Assembly: GCA_019358985.1 (NCBI GenBank) | Contig: JAHHIJ010000035.1 | Coordinates: 1-64,000, forward strand | Reading direction: 5' to 3' | DNA length: 64,000 bases | DNA from: Tolypothrix brevis GSE-NOS-MK-07-07A | GTDB lineage: Bacteria; Cyanobacteriota; Cyanobacteriia; Cyanobacteriales; Nostocaceae | Part shown: positions 1-9,121 of the stretch, piece after piece | How the letters are laid out: each line of letters starts with the position of its first letter | Numbering within the stretch: position 1 is the first letter of the stretch | Made by a program: the position numbers and the translations under genes | The notes under the pieces: generated by a model | Told to the model about the DNA's origin: nothing | What the model saw: only the letters and a program-made list of their open reading frames with translations | The model's database searches: none

Positions 1-144
1 TTTATCCGGTGGAACGTCTTTATCCGGTGGAACGTCTTTATCCGGTGGAACGTCTTTATCCGGTGGAACGTCTTTATCCGGTGGAACGTCTTTATCCGGT
101 GGAACGTCTTTATCCGGTGGAACGTCTTTATCCGGTGGAACGTC
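1..144. repeat. 18-bp tandem repeat, eight copies
   Basis: Eight head-to-tail perfect copies of the 18-mer tttatccggtggaacgtc run from the window edge, so the array may continue to the left. One and a half more copies follow at about 283-312 after an interruption. There are no spacers, so this is not a CRISPR array. The unit contains ggaacgtc, which is also the arm of the palindromes behind clpB, so the array may be a slipped product of that repeat family. It lies downstream of nusB, outside coding sequence. Confidence 0.95.
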
Positions 145-147
145 TCT

Positions 148-282
148 CAATACGGTTCGGTTAAGGCAAGAGACGCGATAAATCGACGTCTCTACAAAGG
201 ACTTATTATTGTAAAGACGGCGATTCCCTTGCGTCTTTGTGATCTATAATTTTCATCAAAAAATCTTATCCGAACCGTATTG
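148..282. mobile_element. Small inverted-repeat element (MITE-like) inside the tandem array
   Basis: A perfect 13-bp inverted repeat, caatacggttcgg at 148-160 and its complement at 270-282, bounds 135 bp with no coding capacity. The 18-bp array stops just before it and resumes just after it, as expected if the element inserted into the array. It carries an inner agacgcg/cgacgtctctac arm like the dispersed palindromes elsewhere in the window. I see no clear target-site duplication. Calling it mobile is inference from structure and placement. Confidence 0.65.
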
Positions 283-326
283 GAACGTCTTTATCCGGTG
301 GAACGTCTTTACATTGTTATCAAACG

Positions 327-956
327 TTACGCAGTTTTTTTCTGCTCAGTGAATCGACGCAGAACACCATTAATAAATCGATGACCGTCCTCTCCGCTGT
401 AGCGTTTGGCTAACTCTACAGCTTCGTCGATTGTCACGCTGTCTGGAACTTCTAAAAATTCCATTTCTGCTACAGCGATTCGCAGAATATCGCGGTCGAT
501 TTGAGCCAGACGAGTTACTTGCCAATCTACCAAAGCGTCGGAGAGTAATTGATCGATCGCTTTTCGTTCTTCATTAACTATTTTGACAATTTCAATGGCG
601 TATCTGGCAACATCTTTATCTTGGTTCGCTAGCTGAATCAGTTCTGGAAACTCAAGAGTGGTGCCAAGTTGATTAATTGCCGTTTGGGTATATTCGATCG
701 CCTCTTTGACCATAGTTCTGGCAACATTAACATCGGTGGTGCGAGTTTGGCTGCTTAAAAGGCGATCGTTACTGCGTTGTAATTCCCCAGCAGCATTATC
801 TAAAGAGTCTTGCACTTCTAATGTCAGGGTACGTACTGCCGCTAGCACTAACTTCGGTAGTTGTTCTTCTGTCAATTTTTTGGGGTTAATTGGCATCTGA
901 CTAAGACTTAAAAGCGCCAATTCACGAGCAATTTGACGGGGTTTACGGGGTTTCAT
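327..956 (-). CDS. nusB: Transcription antitermination factor NusB
   Basis: A 209-aa protein that matches NusB along its length. NusB binds boxA RNA together with NusE (ribosomal protein S10) and promotes rRNA antitermination in the cytoplasm. The N-terminal [11 protein letters not shown] helix and the C-terminal [15 protein letters not shown] segment are the conserved ends of the fold. It is longer than the roughly 140-aa enterobacterial protein because of a central helical insertion, usual in cyanobacteria. It reads with the DUF502 gene upstream, 112 nt away, so the two are probably co-transcribed. The stop lies 15 nt from the residual 18-bp repeats. Confidence 0.95.
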   Translation of the reverse strand: MKPRKPRQIARELALLSLSQMPINPKKLTEEQLPKLVLAAVRTLTLEVQDSLDNAAGELQRSNDRLLSSQTRTTDVNVARTMVKEAIEYTQTAINQLGTTLEFPELIQLANQDKDVARYAIEIVKIVNEERKAIDQLLSDALVDWQVTRLAQIDRDILRIAVAEMEFLEVPDSVTIDEAVELAKRYSGEDGHRFINGVLRRFTEQKKTA

Positions 957-1068
957 AAAAGTGTATTTAGGGCTTGCTGAAAAGTGAATTGATTTTGGCT
1001 GCGAATTGGGAACTACACGGTGGAGAAACTATTTGCCAATTTCTCCACCGTGCATTTGCTCTACAATT

Positions 1069-1842
1069 TTAAGTCTCTTCTAAAGGTATAATCTGCCGTT
1101 TTGTTTCAGTTTGTGGCACTTCCAGTTTGCGATCTTTGGGGATAACTAAGGGAGGTAAGGGCGTATTTGGAGCGACAATGCCACCAGAAACAATTATTTT
1201 AAAGGCATCTTCTATCGATATTGATAGATTTACTGCCTCATCTTCTGGAAGTACTGCATACCATCCAGTAGTCGGATTTGGAGTGGTGGGGATAAAAACG
1301 CTCAACACTGGGCAAGACATTTGAGATTGAATCTCACTACTAATTGTGCCAGTGACGAAGCCGATCGCCCACATTCCCCGACGTGGATATTCTACCAAAA
1401 TTACGCGGCGAAACTTACCATTGGTATCTTTTAATAATGTTTCCAATAGCTGTTTCAGGGTTTTATACACCTGTCCAGCTAAGGGAATCGCCTGCAACAC
1501 TCGCTCACCAAAATCTAGTAACCAGCGCCCAGCAATATTCCGAGCCATTAAGCCAATCAAGAGAATACTGAATAGCGGTACTGCCAAACCCACGAAAAGA
1601 TTCAGTAGATTTACTACAATAGGGTGCATTCCCTGAAAGGGATTCACTTGTTTAGGAATTTGGGTGAGAAAGTTGATTACCCAAGTGGCAATGGTAATCG
1701 TTAGCCAGATGGTTGTCGCTAGGGGAATCACCACCAACAAACCAGCAATCAGGTCATTTTTGAAGTCCTGTTTTAGGCGATCGATTAACAAGCCCCTATT
1801 CTCCTTTTTTGGGTTACTGGAACTTCTGTTATTGGTATTCAT
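1069..1842 (-). CDS. DUF502 family membrane protein
   Basis: About 257 aa from the ATG at 1842; a TTG six codons upstream (1860) is also possible, and neither has a strong ribosome-binding site. Two hydrophobic stretches follow the charged N-terminus (the first includes LIAGLLVVIPLATTIW, the second LLNLFVGLAVPLFSILLIGL), then a soluble C-terminal half with the conserved VEYPRRGMWAIGFVTG segment typical of DUF502. The function of the family is not established; membrane location is predicted from sequence. In cyanobacteria this gene commonly sits next to nusB, as here. Confidence 0.85.
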   Translation of the reverse strand: MNTNNRSSSNPKKENRGLLIDRLKQDFKNDLIAGLLVVIPLATTIWLTITIATWVINFLTQIPKQVNPFQGMHPIVVNLLNLFVGLAVPLFSILLIGLMARNIAGRWLLDFGERVLQAIPLAGQVYKTLKQLLETLLKDTNGKFRRVILVEYPRRGMWAIGFVTGTISSEIQSQMSCPVLSVFIPTTPNPTTGWYAVLPEDEAVNLSISIEDAFKIIVSGGIVAPNTPLPPLVIPKDRKLEVPQTETKRQIIPLEET

Positions 1843-2383
1843 AACCAGCAGATTAGTCAAATTGCACTACTGTAGTTTGCTATCTTGCTTGGATCTGCTG
1901 CTGTAAATCCCTAGTAGAAGAAGGCAGAAGCGAATAATACATATATCATCTACCTTTTGGCTTTTCTATAACTGTGTAGTTATTTCTGCCGTTCTGTACT
2001 AGCTTTTACTCAATGGGATTTGACGCGATGCAAGTCCAAACAGCCTAAAGTTCTGATTCCGAGTCAAACCTCACTTTTAGTCCATATGGACATGTAGCAA
2101 CCAGAATGATGGCTGGGGTTATTCTCAGACACTGTTACTTTTCTTTATCAGACTTGTAAATGATTGTTGCAAGTCTTTTCGGCTTTTATTGATCCTACCG
2201 CGATCGCACTCAAAGCTGCCTATAATTCTGAAAGCTTTATTCCTTCAGCATTAGTATCTGTTTAGCTGGCACAATCGAAGATGATAAAAAAGTTATGTTA
2301 AAAATCTGAATTTATAATAAATGTAACATTATTAGGGAATAGAAAAGAAAATTATCAGAATACTGGTTGAAAACCCTGTGCGT
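1843..2383. other. Intergenic region with no recognised gene
   Basis: About 540 bp between the DUF502 gene and hpsK. It is AT-rich and holds one GCGATCGC site near 2200. I found no open reading frame with family features, no tRNA, no clear hairpin and no element of the repeat families seen elsewhere. It must carry the promoter of the DUF502-nusB unit and the 3' end of the hps transcript, but I cannot place either. Confidence 0.5.
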
Positions 2384-3268
2384 TCACGCTCCTTTGGATA
2401 GTTTTTCAGATGTTGTCATCTGGAGACTATTCTCGACTATATCTGAGTCGGGTTTCGGCATGTGCTTCATTTCCCAAACTTTCAGCAAAATTAGATATTC
2501 ATAGAATGCTTGTAGTGTACACCAAGCAGTGCCGGCGCGTCCGTCCAAGCAGCCGCCCAAAATAAAATACATATAGAAAAAGCGTAACAGGGGTCGAGCA
2601 GGTAAACGCAAAGACAAATCTTTTAAAGCGCGACGTTTTTCGACTTCTGACTTCCCAAAAAACAAATTTAGCCAGTTCACGTTTCCGTGTTCTAGTTGAT
2701 ACAAAGTTTCTTGAGCTTCATCTGTAGAGTAACGATTGTGCTTTTCTATCCAACGGTTCAAGCCTTTGCTACAAGTATAGTGAGGGTAAGTTTCCTTTAA
2801 AAAGCTGGTTTCGCCATGACAAACTTCACGTTCAGTATGACCGTAGTCGTCAAACCAAACTTTACCATGACGGAAGAGACGCAGTTGGTAACGCGGATAT
2901 TGGGTGCTGTAGCGAATCCAACGATCCATAAACATGACACGTTCAGCGACATAATAGCCGATGTAGTCTGGATTATTCATCGCTTGGAGGCATTCAGCAA
3001 ATAGTTCTGGTGTCATGCGCTCGTCAGCCTCTAGAATGTAAACCCATTCATATTTTGGGGCAATAGATTCTAGCATCCAGGTACGTTGTTTTCCGTGGCT
3101 TTCAAAAGCATGTTGAACAACACGTACAGGATAGTTTTTTGCTCTTTCGACAGTGCGATCGCTACTGCATGAGTCTACAACAATAATGTCATCCGATAGC
3201 ATCGCTGACTCAATACAAGCGGCAATATCTAATTCTTCGTTATATGTAAGTATGTATACTGAGAGCAT
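2384..3268 (-). CDS. hpsK: Glycosyltransferase family 2, HpsK-like
   Basis: A 294-aa GT-A fold glycosyltransferase. It opens with LSVYILTYNEE and carries IIVVDSCSSDRT and YEWVYILEADERMTPE, the nucleotide-sugar binding and acidic metal-binding motifs of the LPS-core type of family 2. A cluster of aromatic residues near residue 225 (LLRFFYMYFILGG) may touch the membrane. It is the last gene of the hps run; gene order matches hpsK of Nostoc punctiforme, and the symbol rests on that collinearity. The acceptor and sugar are unknown. A 223-nt gap with a strong palindrome separates it from hpsJ, so it may have its own promoter. Confidence 0.75.
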   Translation of the reverse strand: MLSVYILTYNEELDIAACIESAMLSDDIIVVDSCSSDRTVERAKNYPVRVVQHAFESHGKQRTWMLESIAPKYEWVYILEADERMTPELFAECLQAMNNPDYIGYYVAERVMFMDRWIRYSTQYPRYQLRLFRHGKVWFDDYGHTEREVCHGETSFLKETYPHYTCSKGLNRWIEKHNRYSTDEAQETLYQLEHGNVNWLNLFFGKSEVEKRRALKDLSLRLPARPLLRFFYMYFILGGCLDGRAGTAWCTLQAFYEYLILLKVWEMKHMPKPDSDIVENSLQMTTSEKLSKGA

Positions 3269-3397
3269 TTTTTAGTTTTATAAAGATTTTACTAATTTCT
3301 AAGTACAAATCAAACACGAAAACTCCGCGTTTAACTTTGCTTTTTTACACAAAGTTAAACCAAGTAGTCATGATCAACTGCGTACAAATATAACTCA

Positions 3398-3435
3398 TTG
3401 TAGTTGGCGCTTTAGGGCTAAAGCGCCAACTACAA
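3398..3435. terminator. Perfect 17-bp-arm palindrome between hpsJ and hpsK
   Basis: Arms of 17 bp (ttgtagttggcgcttta and its complement) with a 4-nt loop, gggc. There is no T-run, so it is either a dispersed repeat with processing or termination activity or a simple RNA hairpin. Related gcgctt..aagcgc palindromes with actacaa ends occur at 17493-17530 and 26013-26067, so it belongs to a family. Confidence 0.55.
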
Positions 3436-3491
3436 GCTAAGTCTGTCTCTGTTTTTCATGTTGACAGTATTACGGCACTACAAATCAAAGA

Positions 3492-4334
3492 TTAGCGTGC
3501 GGGTGCTTTTTTACGTCCACCACCTTGTAAAGCACCCATACCTCTTAATCCTGTCCAGCCGATGATAATGTAACCAATAGCCAATAGCAAACTACTCATA
3601 CCAATCCGTAGTCCAGACTTCAAAGCTTCTTGTTGAGCTTGTTTTTGGGCTTCTTCCTTACGCTGACGAATTTGGTTAAGTTTTTCATTTGCAAGTCCCT
3701 GAGGATCGCTTTGCTGCGCTAGAAATTTGTCAAGCTCTTGGGGATTTGCCTTAAACTTCTTGAGTAATTCTTTCTGAGTTGCAGGTAAGTTAGGATTCTC
3801 AAGTGCTTGCTTGTATTTTTGATCATCTTTGAGCAACTCAGTAAACTGAGCTTTGATTTGGCTCTTTTGCTGTTCTAATTGAGCCTTAACCTGAGCGTTA
3901 CCCAGTTGTGCTTGTAATTGAGTTAACTGGCTTTTGAGTTGATTTTCTGCCTGATCCGCATCTTGGGTGATTCGAGTTACTGTCTGAGACTTAGCTTGAT
4001 TCACGTTGTTGAGGTGCAAGGGAAAAATCAGTAAGAATAACAACCCCAAAATACTCGATAGTATCAGTGCGGGAAATCTTAAATCTACAGGTTGCGAGCG
4101 ATCGCTATCACTAGTACTATCAATCCAGTATCCCGCAAACAGCATCCCCAAACCAACCATAGGTACAATACCTCGGTCAACTAACGCTGTTGCCAAGCCG
4201 ATTTGCCACCCTTTATCAGTCGGTTGGAAGGGAAACAACAGAATCAAAAAGTCCAGCAAAAAGGACAAGATTAAGATAGTCCCAACCACTATTAGTGTGC
4301 GGGCAGCGTTTACAGTAGCCAAACGGTCAATCAT
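3492..4334 (-). CDS. hpsJ: HpsJ-like membrane protein with long coiled coil
   Basis: A 280-aa protein with four predicted membrane segments: two near residues 13-35 and 45-68, one near 85-105, and one near the C-terminus (about 243-263). Between the third and fourth lies a Gln/Lys/Ala-rich segment of about 120 residues (QLKSQLTQLQAQLG and onward) that should form a coiled coil. This layout and the position in the locus fit HpsJ, required with the other hps genes for hormogonium polysaccharide and motility in Nostoc punctiforme. Its molecular role is not known. It stands 292 nt after hpsI and 223 nt before hpsK, so it may be transcribed separately. Confidence 0.75.
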   Translation of the reverse strand: MIDRLATVNAARTLIVVGTILILSFLLDFLILLFPFQPTDKGWQIGLATALVDRGIVPMVGLGMLFAGYWIDSTSDSDRSQPVDLRFPALILSSILGLLFLLIFPLHLNNVNQAKSQTVTRITQDADQAENQLKSQLTQLQAQLGNAQVKAQLEQQKSQIKAQFTELLKDDQKYKQALENPNLPATQKELLKKFKANPQELDKFLAQQSDPQGLANEKLNQIRQRKEEAQKQAQQEALKSGLRIGMSSLLLAIGYIIIGWTGLRGMGALQGGGRKKAPAR

Positions 4335-4539
4335 AGTTTTTCAGTCTTGTAGTGAATATTATTGAATGTCATATTTAAAGTTACTGGAATATTATTCCCT
4401 TGACCTTATCTGTTATTTAGAATCTCAGAGCAAATTTAATACATTTAATTGAATTTTTACCCATTGATTTTAAACTACACCACAGTAACACCTGTAGTTT
4501 AGGGTGTCTTCCGGAAATTCCTCGTGTTTGACTATACAA

Positions 4540-4640
4540 ACGTTGACTAAGGGGAGAGGGAGAGGGGGGGGATGGGGGGAAAGAAGAATTATTATCCTTG
4601 TCCCCCACTCCCCCACTCCCTTGTCCCTACTCCCTAATCT
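4540..4640. repeat. Purine-rich / pyrimidine-rich low-complexity tract
   Basis: A run of G and A (ggggagagggagaggggg and on) is followed after an AT spacer by repeats of cccccact and tccct on the same strand. The two halves are partly complementary and could fold back. It lies between hpsI and hpsJ and overlaps the extreme 3' end of hpsI. Similar tracts occur at 34014-34114. Confidence 0.7.
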
Positions 4641-5262
4641 CTTGTTCCCAAATCGGCAGATCCTCTGGACGGTCAACATCAGCTAAGATCGGTAAGTAAG
4701 CCAGTGATAAATTAAGTTTCTGGGCAATCTCCACAGTTTGTGATAAAACTTGAGAAGTTCCCCAATCGATGTTAGTCAATAATTCGGGAAACGGCTGCTG
4801 TAAACCAATTAAATAATAGCCACCGTCTACCGCAGGACCGAGAACTAAGTCAAAGACTTGCAGTTGCTCAAAAGCTGTTGTTAGAATCTGAGGATTTACA
4901 CCAGGGCAATCAGTACCAATGATAACTACATATTCCGCATTTTTTTGAAAGGAATTTAAGAGCGATCGTATCATCCGCGAACCCAGATCGCCTTCACCTT
5001 GTAAGTGATAAACTAAATCAGACCCCAGCCAATCTTGCATCAATTGCAAACTACCACCCGCAAACCGTATTTCCAAAGAGATGGCAGTGCTTGCTTGTAA
5101 TTCTTTAACGTGAGATAATGTGTATTCAGTCATCTCTCGCTGAAGATTAGCAGCGCCAACACTGCCCAAAGCAGGTATCAACCGAGTTTTTGTCTTTCCC
5201 GGTTCTGGGTAGCGAGTAAAAATAATTAGATGCTGTTTCAAGTATTTTGGTGATTTCAGCAC
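4627..5262 (-). CDS. hpsI: DUF2064 / TIGR04282-type glycosyltransferase, HpsI-like
   Basis: A 211-aa GT-A-like protein starting at a GTG. It has the family start LIIFTRYPEPGKTKTRLIP, then VVIIGTDCPGV and LGPAVDGGYYLIGL, all hallmarks of the DUF2064 (TIGR04282) glycosyltransferase family. It is expected to transfer a sugar from a nucleotide sugar in the cytoplasm. It follows hpsH after 33 nt in the same direction, and the order agrees with hpsI. The sugar and acceptor are unknown; the family name in databases also mentions arsenosugar synthesis, which the context does not favour here. Confidence 0.75.
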   Translation of the reverse strand: MLKSPKYLKQHLIIFTRYPEPGKTKTRLIPALGSVGAANLQREMTEYTLSHVKELQASTAISLEIRFAGGSLQLMQDWLGSDLVYHLQGEGDLGSRMIRSLLNSFQKNAEYVVIIGTDCPGVNPQILTTAFEQLQVFDLVLGPAVDGGYYLIGLQQPFPELLTNIDWGTSQVLSQTVEIAQKLNLSLAYLPILADVDRPEDLPIWEQEIRE

Positions 5263-5295
5263 GCAATACCTTATTTTAAATCAACCAGAAATATC

Positions 5296-5895
5296 TTAAT
5301 AGCAATACTTGCCGCTTTCGTTAGCCGTAGCATGGTCTTTTCCCGTTCGCATTGCCCCTAAAATTGTAGAAATATAAACGCAGCGCTTGACTTTACCCGC
5401 ATACGAACTGTAAATGGTTATCTGTCCTAATGCTTGTAGTGATTTGTTGATACACTCATCTCCAACATTGTAGACAGGACAACCTTGGTAATTAAATATA
5501 ACTCGCCATGCCCCAGACACAGTTTGTTTTCTTAAAGTTGTCTCACTATCAATCCGAATATTTGAATCGAGATTATTCCATAGCTTATCGTTGGTAGTGA
5601 CGGCTTCAGGAATGAATTGTTCTGCTTTTGCTTGATGAACTGCCCACTGAACAATATTGTTTTGGTTGCGAAAGCTGACTTGCCAGGTTAACTTTTCTTT
5701 GGTGGCTTGACTTTGAGCCTGACGCATAGCACGGTAAACTTGATCTTGGGCAACATTGAGACGACGAGTATTTACAAAACTTACCCAACTGGGGATAGCG
5801 ATCGCGCTTAATATCCCGACCATAAAAATAACTACCAACATCTCTACCAGCGAAAAGCCACTGTTAGAAGAGTTTCTCAAAATATTTCTTTTCAT
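5296..5895 (-). CDS. hpsH: Pseudopilin, HpsH-like
   Basis: About 199 aa from the ATG at 5895; a GTG nine codons upstream (5922) would give 208 aa. A class III/type IV prepilin signal stands at the N-terminus: G13 followed by FSLVEML, with Glu at +5, then a hydrophobic helix and a soluble head. Prepilin peptidase should cut after G13. Four cysteines in the C-terminal part (including GCPVYN and KRCVYI) may pair. The ending RCVYIST..GAMRTGKD resembles the end of HpsD, which suggests the two are paralogues. It sits 43 nt after hpsG. Confidence 0.8.
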   Translation of the reverse strand: MKRNILRNSSNSGFSLVEMLVVIFMVGILSAIAIPSWVSFVNTRRLNVAQDQVYRAMRQAQSQATKEKLTWQVSFRNQNNIVQWAVHQAKAEQFIPEAVTTNDKLWNNLDSNIRIDSETTLRKQTVSGAWRVIFNYQGCPVYNVGDECINKSLQALGQITIYSSYAGKVKRCVYISTILGAMRTGKDHATANESGKYCY

Positions 5896-5965
5896 TAAAT
5901 AAACTAAATACGGTAAATGCACTAAGGATATTTATTTTTCAATTAAATTGTTAAAACCGCAAATA

Positions 5966-6931
5966 TCAGGTGTTTTTCACTTTATTAGCAAATATCTTCA
6001 TGCTTGTTAATAATGCCGTAGAAAAAGCAGACGGTAGCATCAGAATAACGACTATTTTAAAGAAAAATATCAATGTTAAACGTATACTCTGTAGACGGCA
6101 AGAATTATTTTTGACATACTTCCATAAAAACAAAGCCCCTGCTAAACCTTTTTGTCGATTAAGCGGATTTTGTAAAGCTTTCCATGTTAGGTATTTATAA
6201 AGATTTGCAAAACTGTAAGCTTTCAAATGTTGTAAAGATTCAGGACTTTTACTGTACGCTTTATTAAGAACTTGCAGACAAGCTTTTTCTTGTCTTGCAA
6301 GATTAGAAGATAGAGAATTAGCGCTTATTCTATATAAAATTTGCACTTCGGGTACAGCCACAAAATTGAATTCCCGCGCTAATCTCAACCACATATCCCA
6401 ATCCTGACCAGCAAGCAAAGATTCATCAAATCCACCAACTGCGAGCAGAGCATCTTTACAAATCAATGGGTTAGAACCATTCTCTAAAAAATTTTTAACT
6501 AATAGCTGTTCATAAACATTTCCATTCAAACTAATGTGAGTACCTGAATGGACAAATTTGCCATTTTCATCAATATAATCTGTCCAACTATAAGTAACTT
6601 TTGTAGTTGGATTTTCTTCTAAAGCCTGTAACTGAGTCGCTAACTTATCAGGTATCCAAATATCATCTGCATCTAAGAAACTAATAAATTCTCCTACTGC
6701 ATGGCTAATGCCACGGTTACGACTCACATTTCCACCAGCATTAGGATATGAAAAAATTTTTATCCTACTATCTTTAATTTTTGAAACAATATCTAAACTT
6801 GAATCAGTTGAACCATCATTAATTACAATTAATTCAAAATCAGTAAAATTTTGAATTAAGACTGACTCTATGGTTTGCTTAATAGTTTTAGCACAATTAT
6901 ATGCTGGTATAATGACAGAAATTTTCGACAC
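5966..6931 (-). CDS. hpsG: Glycosyltransferase family 2, HpsG-like
   Basis: A 321-aa GT2 enzyme that starts with GTG (SKISVIIPAYN follows at once). Motifs are VINDGSTDSS near residue 38, SRNRGI near 71 and SFLDADDIWIPD near 84; the DADD supplies the metal ligands. A later GQDWDMWLRL segment matches the ED/acceptor-side motif. The last 50 residues are hydrophobic and basic, consistent with membrane attachment. It lies 15 nt after hpsF in one operon. It is more distant from HpsE and HpsF than they are from each other. Confidence 0.8.
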   Translation of the reverse strand: MSKISVIIPAYNCAKTIKQTIESVLIQNFTDFELIVINDGSTDSSLDIVSKIKDSRIKIFSYPNAGGNVSRNRGISHAVGEFISFLDADDIWIPDKLATQLQALEENPTTKVTYSWTDYIDENGKFVHSGTHISLNGNVYEQLLVKNFLENGSNPLICKDALLAVGGFDESLLAGQDWDMWLRLAREFNFVAVPEVQILYRISANSLSSNLARQEKACLQVLNKAYSKSPESLQHLKAYSFANLYKYLTWKALQNPLNRQKGLAGALFLWKYVKNNSCRLQSIRLTLIFFFKIVVILMLPSAFSTALLTSMKIFANKVKNT

Positions 6932-6946
6932 TTTGGGATTTTTCTA

Positions 6947-7948
6947 CTAGGTTTTTACAACCTTATTCTTCCCAAAAATATTGCCAAAATAACATTTTAA
7001 AGAATAAAAAGGACTTATCATACTGCTTAAATAAAACTCAATTTCAAAACGTGCAATTATATCATGCTTTAATTGACCTTTATACTTAATTAAATGTCGT
7101 AAAACTCGCCGTAAGTTTGCCAGAAAAGTTCTAGCAAATACAATAGGTTTTTGCCAAGTTTTGGCATTGATAAAGCGTAGCTGACAATGACATAAACCGC
7201 AGCCTCTAGCCAAGCTTATTAAATAATCTTTTTCTAATCGCCAATGTGGTATTTGATGATAGGTATGCATCGCAGGGTTATACCAAATTTGCCAACCTGC
7301 TTTGTGTATGTAAAGCAATGGTTCATAATCATCACCCTGTACCATCAATCCTGGTAATTTTCCTGTTAAATTAGGTCGTTGTGGAACATTTTCGCACCAT
7401 GCTTGTTTACGAACTACAAGCGCTGCACCGGGAGGAAGCCTTAAATTATCTGGATCAAATAAATGGGATTCATTTCCATGCTCTCTAATAGCCATAAAGG
7501 CTTGAATTCTTTCAAAATTTTGTGGCGGTTTTACCTCGTATTCACCATGTATTTGACCGCTCCATACACCAGCTTGAGGATGTTTTTGACCAAAGTTATG
7601 AGCCTGTGCAACCCAATCAGATGCAGGTAAATTATCATCATCTAGAAATGCGATTATCTCACCTCTGGCTTCTTTTACGGCTCTCAATCGGGCAAATGCG
7701 GCTCCCTGTTGTTTTTCCAAAAAGTACCTCAACGGAATTTCACTATTCCAGGTTTTTTGGTAATTCTCAATTACAAGAGCAGTGTTATCTTTACTATTAT
7801 TATCAATAATAACTATTTCCCAATTTATATTTTCTTCAAAAATCTGATTTTTCAGCTTTTCCAAAAGTGTAGCTAAACGGTTTTCACTATTATATGTAGG
7901 AATAGCTAAAGTTAGATTTAAAATATTATTTTTACTTTTATCAGTCAT
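6947..7948 (-). CDS. hpsF: Glycosyltransferase family 2, HpsF-like
   Basis: A 333-aa GT2 enzyme: LTLAIPTYNSENRL at the start, IIDNNSKDNT, then AFLDDDNLPASDW with the DDD metal site, and PPGAALVVRKQAWCENVPQ. It overlaps the end of hpsE by 8 nt, indicating translational coupling. The sequence is plainly a sister of HpsE (same order and spacing of motifs, the same RKQAWCENVPQ block), so the pair looks like a tandem duplication. It probably adds a sugar during assembly of the hormogonium polysaccharide. Confidence 0.8.
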   Translation of the reverse strand: MTDKSKNNILNLTLAIPTYNSENRLATLLEKLKNQIFEENINWEIVIIDNNSKDNTALVIENYQKTWNSEIPLRYFLEKQQGAAFARLRAVKEARGEIIAFLDDDNLPASDWVAQAHNFGQKHPQAGVWSGQIHGEYEVKPPQNFERIQAFMAIREHGNESHLFDPDNLRLPPGAALVVRKQAWCENVPQRPNLTGKLPGLMVQGDDYEPLLYIHKAGWQIWYNPAMHTYHQIPHWRLEKDYLISLARGCGLCHCQLRFINAKTWQKPIVFARTFLANLRRVLRHLIKYKGQLKHDIIARFEIEFYLSSMISPFYSLKCYFGNIFGKNKVVKT

Positions 7949-8906
7949 AATTTTTCAAAAATTTTATTTTAAAAAGATAAAAAGGGCTAATTAAACTGCT
8001 TACTAGTAACTCCTTTTCACAAGCAGCAATTAAATCAGTCTTAATTGCACTTCGATATTTGAAAGAGTGAATTATAATCGTGCGTAAATCATTAACTAAG
8101 TATGCTAAACTCGCTAAAGGTCTTTGCCAGGGTTTTGTTCTTAGCATTCGTAAGTGATAACGACTTAAACCAACACAACGAAATAAAAGAATTAAATATT
8201 CTCTTTGCAATCGCCACGCAGGAATTTTATGATATACGTACATTTCTGGGTTATACCAAATCTCCCAACCACCTAACTGAATATGTAAGACAACTTCTAA
8301 ATCTTCACTTGCTAAACCCGCTTCTCTACCTTTGTGGTTTAAAACAGGTTGTTGTGGAACATTTTCGCACCAAGCTTGTTTACGAACTACTAAGCCTGCT
8401 CCTGGGGGTAGCATTTTCATTTTTGGCTGATATATATGGGGTTCATCACCTCGTTCGGTGATAGCTAAAAAACAGGCTATTTTATGAAAGTTTTCTGGAG
8501 GTTCTACTTCAAAATCACCGTGAATTTGGCTACCATAAGCTCCCGCTTTGGGATGCTTTTGAGCAAAATCATAAGCTGCTGTCACCCAATTTGATGCTGG
8601 ATAGTTGTCATCATCAAGAAAACCGATTAATTGACCTTTAGCTTCTTGAACTGCGCGTTTTCGGGCATAAGCTGCTCCTTGTTGAGATTCAAAGCAATAC
8701 TTTAATGGGTAAGCACATTGCCAATTTTCTTGATATGCCTGAACCACTTTAGCTGTATTATCACTGCTATTATTATCTACAACAATAATTTCCCACAATA
8801 ATTTTTCGGTGCAAATTTGATTTTGTAGTCGTTCTAAAAGTTCAGGCAAACGACTTTCGCCGTTGTAAGTTGGGATGGCTACAGTAAAGTCAAGGCATTC
8901 AGTCAT
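7941..8906 (-). CDS. hpsE: Glycosyltransferase family 2, HpsE-like
   Basis: A 321-aa GT2 enzyme. FTVAIPTYNGESRLPELL opens the domain, followed by IVVDNNSSDNTAKVV, GFLDDDNYPASNWV (metal site) and PPGAGLVVRKQAWCENVPQ. In Nostoc punctiforme hpsE-G are glycosyltransferases of the locus, and the position here agrees. A 215-nt gap separates it from hpsD, and hpsF overlaps its end, so E-F-G-H-I may form a unit with its own promoter in that gap. Confidence 0.82.
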   Translation of the reverse strand: MTECLDFTVAIPTYNGESRLPELLERLQNQICTEKLLWEIIVVDNNSSDNTAKVVQAYQENWQCAYPLKYCFESQQGAAYARKRAVQEAKGQLIGFLDDDNYPASNWVTAAYDFAQKHPKAGAYGSQIHGDFEVEPPENFHKIACFLAITERGDEPHIYQPKMKMLPPGAGLVVRKQAWCENVPQQPVLNHKGREAGLASEDLEVVLHIQLGGWEIWYNPEMYVYHKIPAWRLQREYLILLFRCVGLSRYHLRMLRTKPWQRPLASLAYLVNDLRTIIIHSFKYRSAIKTDLIAACEKELLVSSLISPFYLFKIKFLKNYD

Positions 8907-9121
8907 AGCGCAAAAATTGTATTGTTATTAGGGTAATTTTTTAGTATGCCTAGTCAAAGATCAAAAATCTAGTTAAAGTTACTATGTGACTAATTTGCCA
9001 TTATTCATGAGATAGATAAACAAAAATTGCACCTGATATTTCAAGTTTGCTCTGAAGGTGCAGTTTATGGTTCCGTATTTTTATGGAATTTTTATTCTAG
9101 TTTAGCGATCGCATTTATAAT

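Noticed and set aside
1-312. Possible CRISPR array
   Set aside because: The 18-bp units are joined head to tail with no spacers.
4417-4686. Three short frames between hpsI and hpsJ
   Set aside because: They read through the low-complexity G/C tracts and the antisense of the hpsI end; composition is Ser/Pro or Gly/Arg runs.
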